64,000 bases of DNA. Source: Actinomycetota bacterium (GTDB taxonomy: Bacteria; Actinomycetota; Actinomycetes; Actinomycetales; Dermatophilaceae). Positions 17,481-26,303 of this stretch are shown here, piece by piece; position 1 is the first letter of the stretch, and each line of letters starts with the position of its first letter. Under the pieces are notes generated by a model. The model did not search any database, had not been told where the DNA came from, and saw nothing but the letters and a program-made list of their open reading frames with translations. Both the position numbers and the translations under genes were made by a program. Location of the stretch: contig JAIUNK010000002.1 of NCBI GenBank assembly GCA_020161845.1, positions 124,001 to 188,000 of the forward strand, written 5' to 3'.

Positions 17481-18642
17481 GCGGCGGGGACCAGGTGGCC
17501 GCGACCCGAGCCGCGCGGCTGCTCAACGTCCCGACCGGATCCGCCATCGCCTCGACGACGCTCACGCCGGTGTCGGCTACGGCGTACGTGCCGGACAACC
17601 CGAGCGCCATCGAATCGCGCCGGCCGACCTCGACCGTCCCGGCGAGGGCGACGACCGGCAGCCCGCGGGCGGCCGCGAGCGCCGCGACCTCCCCGATGAC
17701 GCTGCCCCGGAGGGTGCGATAGTCCAGGCTGCCCTCGCCGGTGAGCACCAGGTCCGTGGCGGACATCAGGGCGGGCATGTCCCAGGCGTCGAAACACCAG
17801 GCGGCGGCGCTCTGCCGGCGCGCCCCGAGCAGCAGCAGCCCGTAGCCGATCCCGCCGCCGGCCCCCGCGCCGGGCTCCCGGTCGAGCCGGCGTGCCAGCC
17901 CCGTCATCAGGTCGGTGGCGGGTGGGCAGGCTCGGTCGGCCACGGCGCGGTACCAGCCGAGCGCGGCCTCCAGCTGCTGGGCCTCCGCCGGTCCCGCCCC
18001 GCGCATCCCGGCCGTGGCCGCGGACGTGCCCTGCAGGCCGAGCAGCGGCAGGTCCTCCTGGGTCGCCAGGATCAGCTCGATCCCGGCCAGCCGTTCGCGC
18101 ACGGTCCCCAGGTCGGCGAGTTGGTCCTCCCCCAAGGTGGCGAGCTTCGCCCCGCCGTGGGCCAGGGCGGCGTCCGGCCCGGCCCCGAGCGCCGCCAACA
18201 TCCCCGCCCCACCGTCGTTGGTCGCCGCCTCGCCGACGGCCACGACGATGCGCGCGGCGCCCTCGGCGCGAGCCACCTCGATCAGCTGACCAACCCCATA
18301 GCTACTGGTCACCAGCGGATTGCGCTCGTTGCCGGCCAGCAGGTGCAGGCCGGCCGCCTGGGCGGCCTCGACGTAGGCCGTCGTCATGCCCCCCTCGGCC
18401 ACCATGAGCACGGCGGCGGGCACCTCGCGCCCCAACGGGTCGGACACGGTGGCCGCGACCGTGATGCCGCCCTCCACGGCGGTGGCCAGGACGTCCAGGA
18501 AACCCGCCCCGCCGCCGCTGATCGGCGCGAGAGTCAGCTCGTCGTGCGGACATCGGGAGCGCCAGCCGGCCGCGATGGCCTCTGCCGCCTGAACCGCCGT
18601 CAGGGTGCCACCGAATCGCTGCGGGCAGATCAGCACTCGCAT
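17470..18642 (-). CDS. Glycerate kinase
   Basis: The 390-residue protein of the GlxK-type glycerate kinase family (PF02595) phosphorylates glycerate. Family blocks are CPQRFGGTLTAVQAAEAIAAG, PISGGGAGFLDVL, EAAQAAGLHLL, GEAATNDGGAGMLAALG, AGGGIGYGLLLLGA and DLVLTGEGSLDYRTLRG. The ATG at 18642 gives the normal N-terminus; the frame beyond it is antisense noise. The order erpA-glycerate kinase mirrors Rv2204c-Rv2205c. Confidence 0.93.
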   Translation of the reverse strand: MRVLICPQRFGGTLTAVQAAEAIAAGWRSRCPHDELTLAPISGGGAGFLDVLATAVEGGITVAATVSDPLGREVPAAVLMVAEGGMTTAYVEAAQAAGLHLLAGNERNPLVTSSYGVGQLIEVARAEGAARIVVAVGEAATNDGGAGMLAALGAGPDAALAHGGAKLATLGEDQLADLGTVRERLAGIELILATQEDLPLLGLQGTSAATAGMRGAGPAEAQQLEAALGWYRAVADRACPPATDLMTGLARRLDREPGAGAGGGIGYGLLLLGARRQSAAAWCFDAWDMPALMSATDLVLTGEGSLDYRTLRGSVIGEVAALAAARGLPVVALAGTVEVGRRDSMALGLSGTYAVADTGVSVVEAMADPVGTLSSRAARVAATWSPPPTA

Positions 18643-18734
18643 TCCGTCATGTTCCCATCGACAGGCCGCGAGCGGGAGCTGCGGCGGCTGATGCGGCGTT
18701 GGCGCGCCGCCCGACTGCGGTGTCCGCGGCGATC

Positions 18735-20195
18735 TCAGCCGTCGCCCGCCGCCGGATCCGATCCGGGCGAGGAGCTCGCGGACTCGGCCTGCGACGTCCG
18801 CATCCGACCGATTCGATCGAGCATCAGCGCCTCGGCCAGGCAGACCCGCTCGAACTCGCCCAGGTGCAGGCCCTCGTTCGCGCCGTGCGCCCGGGTGTCG
18901 GGGTCTTCGACGCCGGTGACCAGGATCGCGGCCCCGGGAAAGCGGTCCGCGAATTCGGCGATGAACGGGATCGACCCGCCGATCCCGACGTCCACCGGGT
19001 CGGTTCCCCAGGCGGCGGCGAAGGCGTCGCGGGCGGCGTCGACGTACGGTCCGGACGTCGCAGCGACGAAGCCGTTGCCGTGGTCCTCCAACGTGACCTC
19101 GACCGAGGTCCCCCATGGGGCGTTCGCCAGCAGATGGGCCCGCAGCGCCTCAAATGCCGAGCGCCAGTCCTGCGAGGGTGCCAGCCGCGCCGAGATCTTG
19201 GCCCAGGCCCGCGGCAGCAGCAGGTTGGCGGCCGCGTCGACGGCGGGCGCGTCGATGCCGATGACGGTGATCGCGGGCTGGGACCAGATCCGCGAGACGA
19301 CGCTGCCCGAGCCGATCAGCGGCGCGTCGGGCGGCATCCCCGAATCCGCGCGGAAGGCGTCCTCGGGATAGTCCAGGTCGCTGGCGGTGTCGCTGGTCAG
19401 GCCCCGTACGGCGACCGTCCCGTCGGGAGTGTGCAGGGTGGCCATCAGACGACACAGGGCGGTCAGCGCATCGGGTGCCGCGCCCCCGAACATCCCCGAG
19501 TGCACCCCGTGCCGCAGCGCCGTCACGGTGACCACGACGCGAACGTTGCCGCGCAACGTGGTGGTCAGCGCGGGGGTGCCGACGGCCCAATTGGCGGAGT
19601 CGGCCAGGACGATGGCGTCGCAGTCGAGCTCCTGGGCGTGCTCGGCGAGGATCGCCGGCAGGCTGTCCGAGCCGACTTCCTCCTCGCCCTCGATGAGCAG
19701 CCGCAGGTCGATGTCGAGGCCGGCGTCGAGCTCGTCGCGCAGGATCCGCAGCGCCGCGACGTGCGCCATGATCCCGGCCTTGTCGTCGGCGGCGCCCCGG
19801 GCGAACAGGCGCCCGTCGCGCTCGGTCGGCTCGAACGGAGCCGAGAGCCAGTCCGCCTCCTCGCCGGGGGGTTGGACGTCGTGGTGGGCGTAGAGCAGGA
19901 CCCGCGGCGCCCCCGGCGGGCCGGGACGGTGCGCCAGAACCGCAGGATGCCCATCGGCCACGGTCACCGTGCGGGCGGTCAGCCCCTCGGCGCGCAGCAG
20001 GTCCACGACGGCGTCCGCGCTGCGCCGTACTTGCTCGGCGTCGAAGCTGGCCAGGGACACGCTGGGGATGCGAACCAGGGCCTCCAGATCGGCGCGCACC
20101 CCGGGCATCGCGGCGGCCAGGCGGGCGGCGAGTTCGCCGCGGCGGGGGGAGGCTCCGGCCGGTGGGTCGGCGGGCGAGGCGGGGACCGAGGTCAT
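18735..20195 (-). CDS. M20 family metallopeptidase (dipeptidase)
   Basis: The 486-residue di-zinc peptidase of the M20/CNDP-like group cleaves dipeptides. Metal ligands are visible in AHHDVQPPG, GAADDKAGI, IEGEEEVGSDSL, LADSANWAVG and AHGANEGLHLGEFE. The dimerisation (lid) domain lies between about 220 and 370. The start is an ATG with a TAGGCT -10 at 20202-20207, 6 nt upstream, so it is probably leaderless. It is divergent from the DUF3043 gene. Confidence 0.93.
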   Translation of the reverse strand: MTSVPASPADPPAGASPRRGELAARLAAAMPGVRADLEALVRIPSVSLASFDAEQVRRSADAVVDLLRAEGLTARTVTVADGHPAVLAHRPGPPGAPRVLLYAHHDVQPPGEEADWLSAPFEPTERDGRLFARGAADDKAGIMAHVAALRILRDELDAGLDIDLRLLIEGEEEVGSDSLPAILAEHAQELDCDAIVLADSANWAVGTPALTTTLRGNVRVVVTVTALRHGVHSGMFGGAAPDALTALCRLMATLHTPDGTVAVRGLTSDTASDLDYPEDAFRADSGMPPDAPLIGSGSVVSRIWSQPAITVIGIDAPAVDAAANLLLPRAWAKISARLAPSQDWRSAFEALRAHLLANAPWGTSVEVTLEDHGNGFVAATSGPYVDAARDAFAAAWGTDPVDVGIGGSIPFIAEFADRFPGAAILVTGVEDPDTRAHGANEGLHLGEFERVCLAEALMLDRIGRMRTSQAESASSSPGSDPAAGDG

Positions 20196-20285
20196 CCGGT
20201 CAGCCTAAGCCGGGCACGTCCCGTCGGGAACGCAACCGGGCCAACCCCGGGGGCGCTGCCGGGCGCGTGTCCTAGAGTGTGCTGC

Positions 20286-20885
20286 GTGTTCGGACGCAAG
20301 AAGAACGAGACGCTGCTCCCGGCGCCGCAGCCGGAGCCGGACGACCAGGCCCGCGGCGGGGCCAAGAATCGACCCACGCCGAAGCGGCGCGAGGCCCAAG
20401 CCGCTCGGATGCAGCCCCTCGTCCCCGCGGACCGCAAAGCCGCCGCCCGGACGTCCAAGGAGGCCGAGCGCGCCGAGCGGGTCAAGCGCCAGGCGGCCAT
20501 GCGCCGCGGCGAGGAGTGGGCCCTGCTCCCGCGGGATCGCGGGCCGGCCCGAGCGTTCGTGCGGGACTTCGTCGACTCCCGGTGGAACATCGGCGAGTTC
20601 CTGCTGCCGGCGATGCTGCTGGGCATGCCGTTCATGTTCATCGACCCCACCAGCGGCGCCGCCCGGATCGGGTTCTCGATCGTCTACGGCGCGTTCGCGG
20701 TGTTCATCGTCGACACCTTCGTGATGTGGATCCAGCTGCGTCGGCGCTATGCCGAGGAGTTCGGCACCAAGCCACCGGGCGGCAGCTTCTTCTACGCGAT
20801 GAGCCGGACCATGTCCTTCCGGCGCACCCGGATGCCGCAGCCCCGCGTCTCGCGCGGTCAGCGGTGGGTCAAGCCCGGCAAGTGA
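20286..20885 (+). CDS. DUF3043 family membrane protein
   Basis: The 199-residue actinobacterial protein of unknown role has a very basic N-terminus (GRKKNE, KNRPTPKRREAQAAR), a helical charged stretch, DFVDSRWNIGEFLLPAML, two transmembrane helices (about 105-145) and a basic tail. Start: a GTG at 20286, exactly 7 nt after a TAGAGT -10 (20273-20278), so the transcript is probably leaderless. The much longer open frame upstream is antisense to the peptidase gene. Confidence 0.92.
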   Translation: MFGRKKNETLLPAPQPEPDDQARGGAKNRPTPKRREAQAARMQPLVPADRKAAARTSKEAERAERVKRQAAMRRGEEWALLPRDRGPARAFVRDFVDSRWNIGEFLLPAMLLGMPFMFIDPTSGAARIGFSIVYGAFAVFIVDTFVMWIQLRRRYAEEFGTKPPGGSFFYAMSRTMSFRRTRMPQPRVSRGQRWVKPGK

Positions 20886-20918
20886 TCCCTGCTGCGGCCC
20901 GCCAGGCCCGACACGTGG

Positions 20919-21131
20919 TCAGTCCGCCGCCTCCAACGACATCGGACCGTAGACCACCTCGCCGTCCCGCCACAGCGTGACCGCGCCGACGCCCGCGTCG
21001 GCCAACTCCTGCCAGGACTCCCCCAGATAGGCCTCGGCCTCACCCTGGGACGGGAAGACGGCGGCGGTCCCTGCGTCGGCGACGCTCGCGCCGGTGGCGT
21101 CCAGATAGGTCCACGTGTAGCCCTCGCTCAT
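20919..21131 (-). CDS. Small conserved hypothetical protein
   Basis: The 70-residue acidic protein (YTWTYLDATGASVADAGTAA, then FPSQGEAEAYLGESWQELAD) looks like one compact alpha-beta domain. I recognise it only as a type of small protein common in actinobacteria; function unknown. A TAGGTT -10 element (21138-21143) ends 6 nt before the ATG and overlaps the BrkB-like gene's stop codon, so it likely has its own leaderless transcript. Confidence 0.8.
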   Translation of the reverse strand: MSEGYTWTYLDATGASVADAGTAAVFPSQGEAEAYLGESWQELADAGVGAVTLWRDGEVVYGPMSLEAAD

Positions 21132-21140
21132 GGCGCCAAC

Positions 21141-22292
21141 CTAGCGCCCCTGCCCCGGCCCCGGCCCCGGCCCCGGCTTACGGTCCTGCCGCCGACCGCG
21201 ACGTGCCCGCCGGGCTTGCTCCGCGCGCCGCTCGGTCTCGGCCCGGGCCTGCGCCTCCTCCCGCTCGGCCTGTTCCCGTGCGGCGCGACCGGTGCGGAAC
21301 TGGCCGTCGTACTCGAAACTCACCTGCACCTTCTGGAACCCCTTGAGGCGCTGGGCGCGGGCCAGTCCGGCGTACGCCGCCCGGTCGCCCTCGGTCAGGT
21401 CGACATCGTCCGTCATCGGGGTCAGCAGCGCGCGCGGATAGAGCTTCAGGGCCAGGACCACGTTGAGCTCGGTGCACACGACGAAGGACACCGACGCGAG
21501 GTAGATCCAGGCCAGCAGGCCCAGCACCACCGCGAACACACCGTTGGTGTCGGAGGAACCGGCGATGACTCGGGCCACGAACCCAGTCCCCGCGGTTTGC
21601 AGCCCCTGCCACACCAGCACGCCGAGGATGCTGCCGGGCAAGGCCTGCCGGATGGTGACGCGGTACGTCGTGCCGAACCGCGAGATCACCTGGAAGAGCA
21701 CCCAGGTCACCGCCATCGAGGCGAACGTCGTCCAGTAGCCGACGGCCTGCTCGTTGTCGGTGAGCGCCCGCAACGCCGCGTCCCACTGCGACAGGAACGT
21801 CGTCACCAGCAGAAAGAGCGCGACCAGTCCCAGCAGGGTGAGGCTGCGGGCCCGGGCCAGGACGGGATTGGGGCGGGAGTTGCGCGGCACGTACCAGGCG
21901 GCGTTCAGCGCGTTCTGCATGGCCTGAGCGACGCCGACCGCGCCGTACAGGGCACCGACGGCACCGATCACGACCGCGATACCGCTGCCGCGCAGCTGGG
22001 CCCGCTGAACCTGATCCCCGATCACCGGGATCTGCCGGAACGCCGACTCCATGATCCGAGCCTGCAGCTCGGGATTGTTCTCCAGCACGAACCCCAGCAC
22101 CGAGGACAGCAACAACAGCAGCGGAAACAGCGAGATGAACCCGTAGTAGGTGATCAGCGCCGCCAGGTAGGCGCCCTGGTCGTCGACGTACTTGTAGATC
22201 AGTGCGATCGGCAGCCCGAGGAAGCGGTGGCGGCGCTGGAAGTCATCGACGCGCGCGATGCCGCTGCTGCCGCCGTCCTCCACCCGCGGCAT
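21141..22292 (-). CDS. YihY/BrkB family membrane protein
   Basis: The 383-residue protein has six transmembrane helices typical of YihY/BrkB-like proteins (old name ribonuclease BN, now considered wrong). Signs are QGAYLAALITYYGFISLFPLL, LYGAVGVAQAMQNALNAAW and LPGSILGVLVWQGLQ. The cytoplasmic C-terminus is a charged coiled stretch rich in Arg/Glu, ending in a Pro-Gly tract encoded by four CCCCGG units (21153-21176). The ATG at 22292 is divergent from the PIG-L gene 50 bp away. Confidence 0.9.
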   Translation of the reverse strand: MPRVEDGGSSGIARVDDFQRRHRFLGLPIALIYKYVDDQGAYLAALITYYGFISLFPLLLLLSSVLGFVLENNPELQARIMESAFRQIPVIGDQVQRAQLRGSGIAVVIGAVGALYGAVGVAQAMQNALNAAWYVPRNSRPNPVLARARSLTLLGLVALFLLVTTFLSQWDAALRALTDNEQAVGYWTTFASMAVTWVLFQVISRFGTTYRVTIRQALPGSILGVLVWQGLQTAGTGFVARVIAGSSDTNGVFAVVLGLLAWIYLASVSFVVCTELNVVLALKLYPRALLTPMTDDVDLTEGDRAAYAGLARAQRLKGFQKVQVSFEYDGQFRTGRAAREQAEREEAQARAETERRAEQARRARRGRRQDRKPGPGPGPGQGR

Positions 22293-22341
22293 CCTGCCAC
22301 GACCTGGGGCGCGGCGCGGGCCGCCGCTTAGGCTGGGTGCC

Positions 22342-23100
22342 GTGACCGAGCCGAGCCAGGCGCCCACCGCGCCCACCGACGCCCACCTCCCGACGCTGGC
22401 CGAGGACTTCGCCCGCGTCCTGGTCGTGGTCGCCCACCCGGACGACATCGAATACGGGGCGGCGGCGGCGGTGGCTCGCTGGCGCGCCGCGGACATCGAG
22501 GTCTCCTACCTGCTTGCGACGTACGGCGAGGCGGGCATCGACACGATGGACCCCGCCGAGGCCGCCCCGGTGCGGGCCCAGGAGGAACGGGACGGCGCGG
22601 CGGAGGTCGGCGTTGAGGTCGTGCACTTCCTGGACCACCGCGACGGCGTCGTCGAATACGGCCTGGAGCTGCGCCGGGACATCGCCTGGGTGATCCGCCG
22701 GGAACGTCCCGACCTGGTCGTCTCGCTGACCCACCGGGAGCGCTTCGCGGGCGGCGGCACCAACCAGGCCGACCACATCGCCGTCGGTCGGGCCGCGCTG
22801 GACGCCTGCCGCGACCCCGGGAATCGGTGGTTGTTCCCGGAGCTGCTGGCCGAGGAGCTGGAGCCGTGGGGTGGGGTGCGGCGGATCGCCTACGCCAACC
22901 CCCCGCAGGCCACCCACGCCGTCGACGTCACCGAGCACGTCGCCGCGGCGATCGCGAGCCTGGAGTGCCACGCGCAATATCTGCAGGCCCTCGGGCCGGA
23001 CTATCCCAGCCCCCGGGACCTGCTCGAACAGATCCTCGGGGCCGGGGGGCGCGCGGCCGGCTTGCCGTACGCCGTGACCTTCGAGGTCTTCGAGCTGTAG
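22342..23100 (+). CDS. PIG-L family deacetylase (LmbE-like)
   Basis: The 252-residue zinc-dependent N-deacetylase of the LmbE/MshB/Mca-like superfamily has the metal motif AHPDDIEYG near residue 35 and a later ligand region TNQADHIAVGRAALDA. Substrates in the family include GlcNAc-type sugars and mycothiol precursors; its own is unknown. The GTG at 22342 lies 7 nt after a TAGGCT -10 (22329-22334), a likely leaderless start. The open frame 28 codons further upstream is not needed. Confidence 0.9.
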   Translation: MTEPSQAPTAPTDAHLPTLAEDFARVLVVVAHPDDIEYGAAAAVARWRAADIEVSYLLATYGEAGIDTMDPAEAAPVRAQEERDGAAEVGVEVVHFLDHRDGVVEYGLELRRDIAWVIRRERPDLVVSLTHRERFAGGGTNQADHIAVGRAALDACRDPGNRWLFPELLAEELEPWGGVRRIAYANPPQATHAVDVTEHVAAAIASLECHAQYLQALGPDYPSPRDLLEQILGAGGRAAGLPYAVTFEVFEL

Positions 23101-23360
23101 TGGCCCCGCGGTCCGAGCCGGCGGCGGGATCGGCCCCGCCGGCGAGGCGGTACGCCGTGGCCCTGGCCACGTCGGCGGCCTACGCCCCCCACCCCGGACT
23201 GGTGATCCCCAGCGGCCAGTAGATGCTCACAGCGGCCATGGGCACGGATCGCGGCCCGCCAGGCGCTGCACACGGCATCGAACAGGTCCGGATCCACGGC
23301 CAACACCAGGCGCCGCAGCGTGGAACAGCCGACGCCAGAATGAACCGGCCCTGGGGCTCG

Positions 23361-23498
23361 CTTCGCAGTGGGCTCGGCGACGGTGGCATAGCTCGAGGTC
23401 GGCGAGTTGCCCGCAGCGGGTATTGGTGACGAACGAGTGACGAACGCCGTCAACCGGTACACCTGGACGTCATCGAACCGCAGTTGCGCGCCGGGGTG
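23361..23498 (-). pseudogene. IS1380-like transposase remnant, frameshifted by an 11-bp duplication
   Basis: Read on the minus strand, 23498 to about 23437 gives PGAQLRF-DDVQVYRLTAFVT. After a frame change, about 23436 to 23361 gives TNTRCGQLADLELCHRRRAHCE. Together they match the familiar IS1380 transposase stretch (PGAQLRF...TAFVTNT...GQLADLELRHRRRARCE). The frame break is an 11-bp tandem duplication (23426-23436 and 23437-23447; 10 of 11 bases equal). Removing one copy restores the frame. The rest of the 583-bp gap (23101-23683) has no gene I can support. One minus-strand stretch at about 23229-23324 (LRRLVLAVDPDLFDAV) faintly recalls another transposase. Confidence 0.7.
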
Positions 23499-23637
23499 GG
23501 GAGCTCACGCCCTGACTTGGCTCACCATCTTGCGGTTTCCGGGCTGGCGGGCTTGTCACCTGTGGTGATGCGTGATGCGGCGCGAGCCACCTGGACGGCG
23601 CCGGCGAGGGCCCGGCGTAGCGGCGGGATCCGACCGC

Positions 23638-23690
23638 AGCGGCGGTTGCGGTCAGCGGCGGTTGCGGTCAGCGGCGGTTGTGGTCAGCGG
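23638..23690. repeat. 16-bp tandem repeat (3.3 copies) over the cobL stop codon
   Basis: AGCGGCGGTTGCGGTC is repeated at 23638, 23654 and 23670 (the third has one change), with a partial fourth at 23686. The cobL stop (23684-23686, minus strand) falls at the first boundary. Since 16 is not a multiple of three, each added unit shifts the frame. Confidence 0.85.
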
Positions 23691-25321
23691 TGCGCGGGCA
23701 GGTGCGAGCCGGGCCGCTGGCCGGTCTTGCGGCGAACCCACAACACGACCTCGGTGGGCGCGCCGAACCGGGTGTCCTCCCCGGACGCCTGGGCCACGGC
23801 CAGTTGGAGCCGGGTCAGATCGCCGCCGAGGATGCGGTGATAGCGGGCGAGGACGGCGACCTCGTCGACCGTCGTCGCCGCCGCGACGAGGCGCCCGCCG
23901 TAGCGCAGGGCGCGCCAGGTCGTCTCCATGACGGCGGGGGCGGCGCTGACGTCCAGGAGCAGAACGGCGTCCGGGGTGGGCAGCCCCGCCGCGGCGGCGG
24001 GCATCCGTCCGGTGACCCGCTGGATCGGCGCGACCCCGAACGGGGTGACCGGCTCGCTGCGCGGCGGCTCGGCCGAGATGACGGCCGCCCGGGCGCCGGG
24101 CACGGCGGCGCTCCAGGCCAGTGCTGCCGCGCCGGACCCCCCGACCTCCCAGAGGGTTTCGCCGGGGGCCGGGTCCAGCGCGGCCAAGACGGCCACGGAC
24201 AACAGGGCCCCGCCCGGGCCGGCCCGGACCGGTCCCGGCACCAGAGCGGGCAACTCTGCCAGGCGGGTTGCGCCGTACAACGACACTCGACCCCGCCGGT
24301 CCCCTCCATCTGGGCCCCGCGCGGGCTCGGACGCGGGCTCGGACATGGGCTCGGACATGGGCTGACGCTCAGGCTCGGGCTCAGGGCGGGATGCTCCACC
24401 GTGGCCGGCCTCCCGTTCGGCCTCGGCCTGGGCCCAGGCGACCAGGCGTTCCGCCGCGTCCTGGGCCGGTAGGGTGACCTCGCCCGGTGCGGGGGCCAGC
24501 AGCGAGCGCAGCACCTCACCCGGCGAGACCTCGGGGGCCTCGGGTCGCGCCGCGCCGTCCGCTTGGGCACCGCCCGGCGAGCCCATCGCGTCGGGGTCGG
24601 TCGACCCCTCCTCGCCGGCGACCTCAGGCCGCGGTTCCCCAGGCCCGGGACGCGCGGTCACCGCGATGACATTCAGACCCGAGGTCACCTCGGCGTCCCA
24701 CCCCGTGGCCGTGCCCTCCCAGCGGCCCTCCCGGGCCGCGCCCAGATCGCCCAGCACGACCAGTTCGCTGTTGCCGAAGCCGCGGTCGGCCAGCCGGGTC
24801 GCCACCGTCGTGGGCGTGTCTCGGCCCGCGGAGAGCACGATGAGGCGGGCGCCCTCGGCCAGGTGCCGGGGCAGCGTGTCCAGGCCCCCACCCGAGGCGT
24901 TGATGACGGTCACGGACTCGACCGGCCACCCCAACCGGGCGCAGGCCAGGCTCACCGAGGACAGATTCGGCAGGAACAGCAACCGGTCGATGCCCAGTTC
25001 CTCGACGAGGGTCCGTCCGATGCCATAGAGCAACGGGTCCCCGGAGGCCAGCACCGCGACACCGCCATCGGCGTGTTCCTCGACGAGGGCCGCGATGTCG
25101 CCGCGACGCGGACTGCGCCACTGCTCCCGAGCAGCCCCCAACCAGACCGGCAGCTGTTCGAGCTGGCGGGGACTGCCGATGATCGTGGCCGCCTGGCGCA
25201 GCGCGTGCCGGGGGGTCTCCCCCAGGCTCGCCCAGCCGTCGACGCCCACGCCGACGACGACCACGCCGCGTGCGGCGTAGGTCTCGGCGATCGACCGGGT
25301 CACGCAGCGACCCCGGGGCAC
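23684..25321 (-). CDS. cobL: Precorrin-6Y C5,15-methyltransferase-like protein (CbiE-CbiT fusion, diverged)
   Basis: CobL methylates precorrin-6Y at C5 and C15 and decarboxylates it. Residues about 20-220 are a good CbiE methylase (VVGVGVDGWASL, VLASGDPLLYGIGRTLVEELG). Next comes a linker of over 100 residues, with Ser-Glu-Pro-Met repeats from a 12-bp DNA repeat near 24323-24364. The CbiT-like part follows (about 365-530). Its SAM-binding glycine motif is weak (LWEVGGSGAAALAWS instead of VGAGSGSVAIE), and the usual DGQxTKRE-type entry is missing. No other cobalamin gene or cobalamin riboswitch is nearby. The start could be the codon at 25321 or a GTG at 25303. Function is less sure than family. 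Confidence 0.75.
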   Translation of the reverse strand: MPRGRCVTRSIAETYAARGVVVVGVGVDGWASLGETPRHALRQAATIIGSPRQLEQLPVWLGAAREQWRSPRRGDIAALVEEHADGGVAVLASGDPLLYGIGRTLVEELGIDRLLFLPNLSSVSLACARLGWPVESVTVINASGGGLDTLPRHLAEGARLIVLSAGRDTPTTVATRLADRGFGNSELVVLGDLGAAREGRWEGTATGWDAEVTSGLNVIAVTARPGPGEPRPEVAGEEGSTDPDAMGSPGGAQADGAARPEAPEVSPGEVLRSLLAPAPGEVTLPAQDAAERLVAWAQAEAEREAGHGGASRPEPEPERQPMSEPMSEPASEPARGPDGGDRRGRVSLYGATRLAELPALVPGPVRAGPGGALLSVAVLAALDPAPGETLWEVGGSGAAALAWSAAVPGARAAVISAEPPRSEPVTPFGVAPIQRVTGRMPAAAAGLPTPDAVLLLDVSAAPAVMETTWRALRYGGRLVAAATTVDEVAVLARYHRILGGDLTRLQLAVAQASGEDTRFGAPTEVVLWVRRKTGQRPGSHLPAHR

Positions 25322-25404
25322 GCTGAAGTTGCCTCCACGACTAGCTCATTCGGCCGCCGGACCGTCTCCGTGAGCGGAACCCGGACAGCGAATCCGGTTC
25401 GCCG

Positions 25405-26214
25405 TCAACGCACTTCGTATCCCGCGGCGCGCAGCGCGGCCTTGACCTGCCCGATGCTCAAGTCGCCGAAGTGGAACACGCTGGCGGCCAGCACCGCGTC
25501 GGCCCCCGCGGCGACCGCCGGGGCGAAGTGCTCCACGGCGCCGGCCCCGCCGCTGGCGATGATGGGGATGCGCACCCGCTCCCGAACGGCCCGGATCAGC
25601 TCCACGTCGTAGCCGTCCTTGGTGCCGTCGGCGTCCATCGAGTTCAGCAGGATCTCGCCGGCCCCCAGGTCCGCGGCCTGCGCGCACCAGTCCAGCGCGT
25701 CGAGTCCGGTGCCGCGGCGGCCGCCGTGCGTGGTGACCTCGAATCCCGACCCCGGCCGGGGGTGCCCGTCGGCCGAGATCCCGGCCCCGGGGGTCGCCGG
25801 GTCTTCCCGCCACCGCCGCACGTCCGCCGAGAGCACCAGGACCTGCGCGCCGAACCGTTCGGCGATCTCGGCGATGAGCCGCGGCCGCGCGATCGCCGCC
25901 GTGTTCACCCCGACCTTGTCCGCGCCGGCCCGCAGCAGCGTGTCGACATCGGCCACGGTCCGCACCCCCCCGCCGACGGTCAGCGGGATGAAGACCTGCT
26001 CGGCGGTGCGGCGAACGACGTCGTAGGTGGTCTCTCGGTCCGCGCTGCTCGCGGTCACGTCGAGGAAGGTGAGCTCGTCGGCGCCCTGGCGGTCATAACG
26101 GTCGGCGAGCTCGACCGGATCGCCCGCGTCGCGCAGGTCGCGGAAGTTGACGCCCTTGACGACCCGGCCGGCGTCGACGTCGAGGCAGGGGATCACCCGG
26201 ATGGCGACGGTCAT
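25405..26214 (-). CDS. hisF: Imidazole glycerol phosphate synthase cyclase subunit
   Basis: HisF uses ammonia from HisH to form IGP and AICAR in histidine synthesis. The 269-residue beta-alpha barrel has [20 protein letters not shown] (catalytic Asp at about 12), [25 protein letters not shown] and IASGGAG. The second catalytic Asp is in LSADVRR, where SVDARR is usual, and is followed by about 17 extra residues ([18 protein letters not shown]). The start is an ATG with TAGGCT (26222-26227) 7 nt upstream, a likely leaderless transcript divergent from the trpS leader. Confidence 0.96.
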   Translation of the reverse strand: MTVAIRVIPCLDVDAGRVVKGVNFRDLRDAGDPVELADRYDRQGADELTFLDVTASSADRETTYDVVRRTAEQVFIPLTVGGGVRTVADVDTLLRAGADKVGVNTAAIARPRLIAEIAERFGAQVLVLSADVRRWREDPATPGAGISADGHPRPGSGFEVTTHGGRRGTGLDALDWCAQAADLGAGEILLNSMDADGTKDGYDVELIRAVRERVRIPIIASGGAGAVEHFAPAVAAGADAVLAASVFHFGDLSIGQVKAALRAAGYEVR

Positions 26215-26303
26215 GACCGGGAGCCTAGCGGCCGGGCTGTCGTACCGTATTCGACGTCAGCGCGGCACCGCCGACGCGGTCGGTCGCCGTCGGGCCGGCC
26301 GCG

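Noticed and set aside
23229..23324. Possible second transposase fragment (LRRLVLAVDPDLFDAVCSAW, minus strand)
   Set aside because: The resemblance to ISAs1-type N-termini is faint and short; not enough for a feature of its own.
25322..25404. Cobalamin riboswitch before cobL
   Set aside because: The 83-bp gap is too short and lacks the B12-box.
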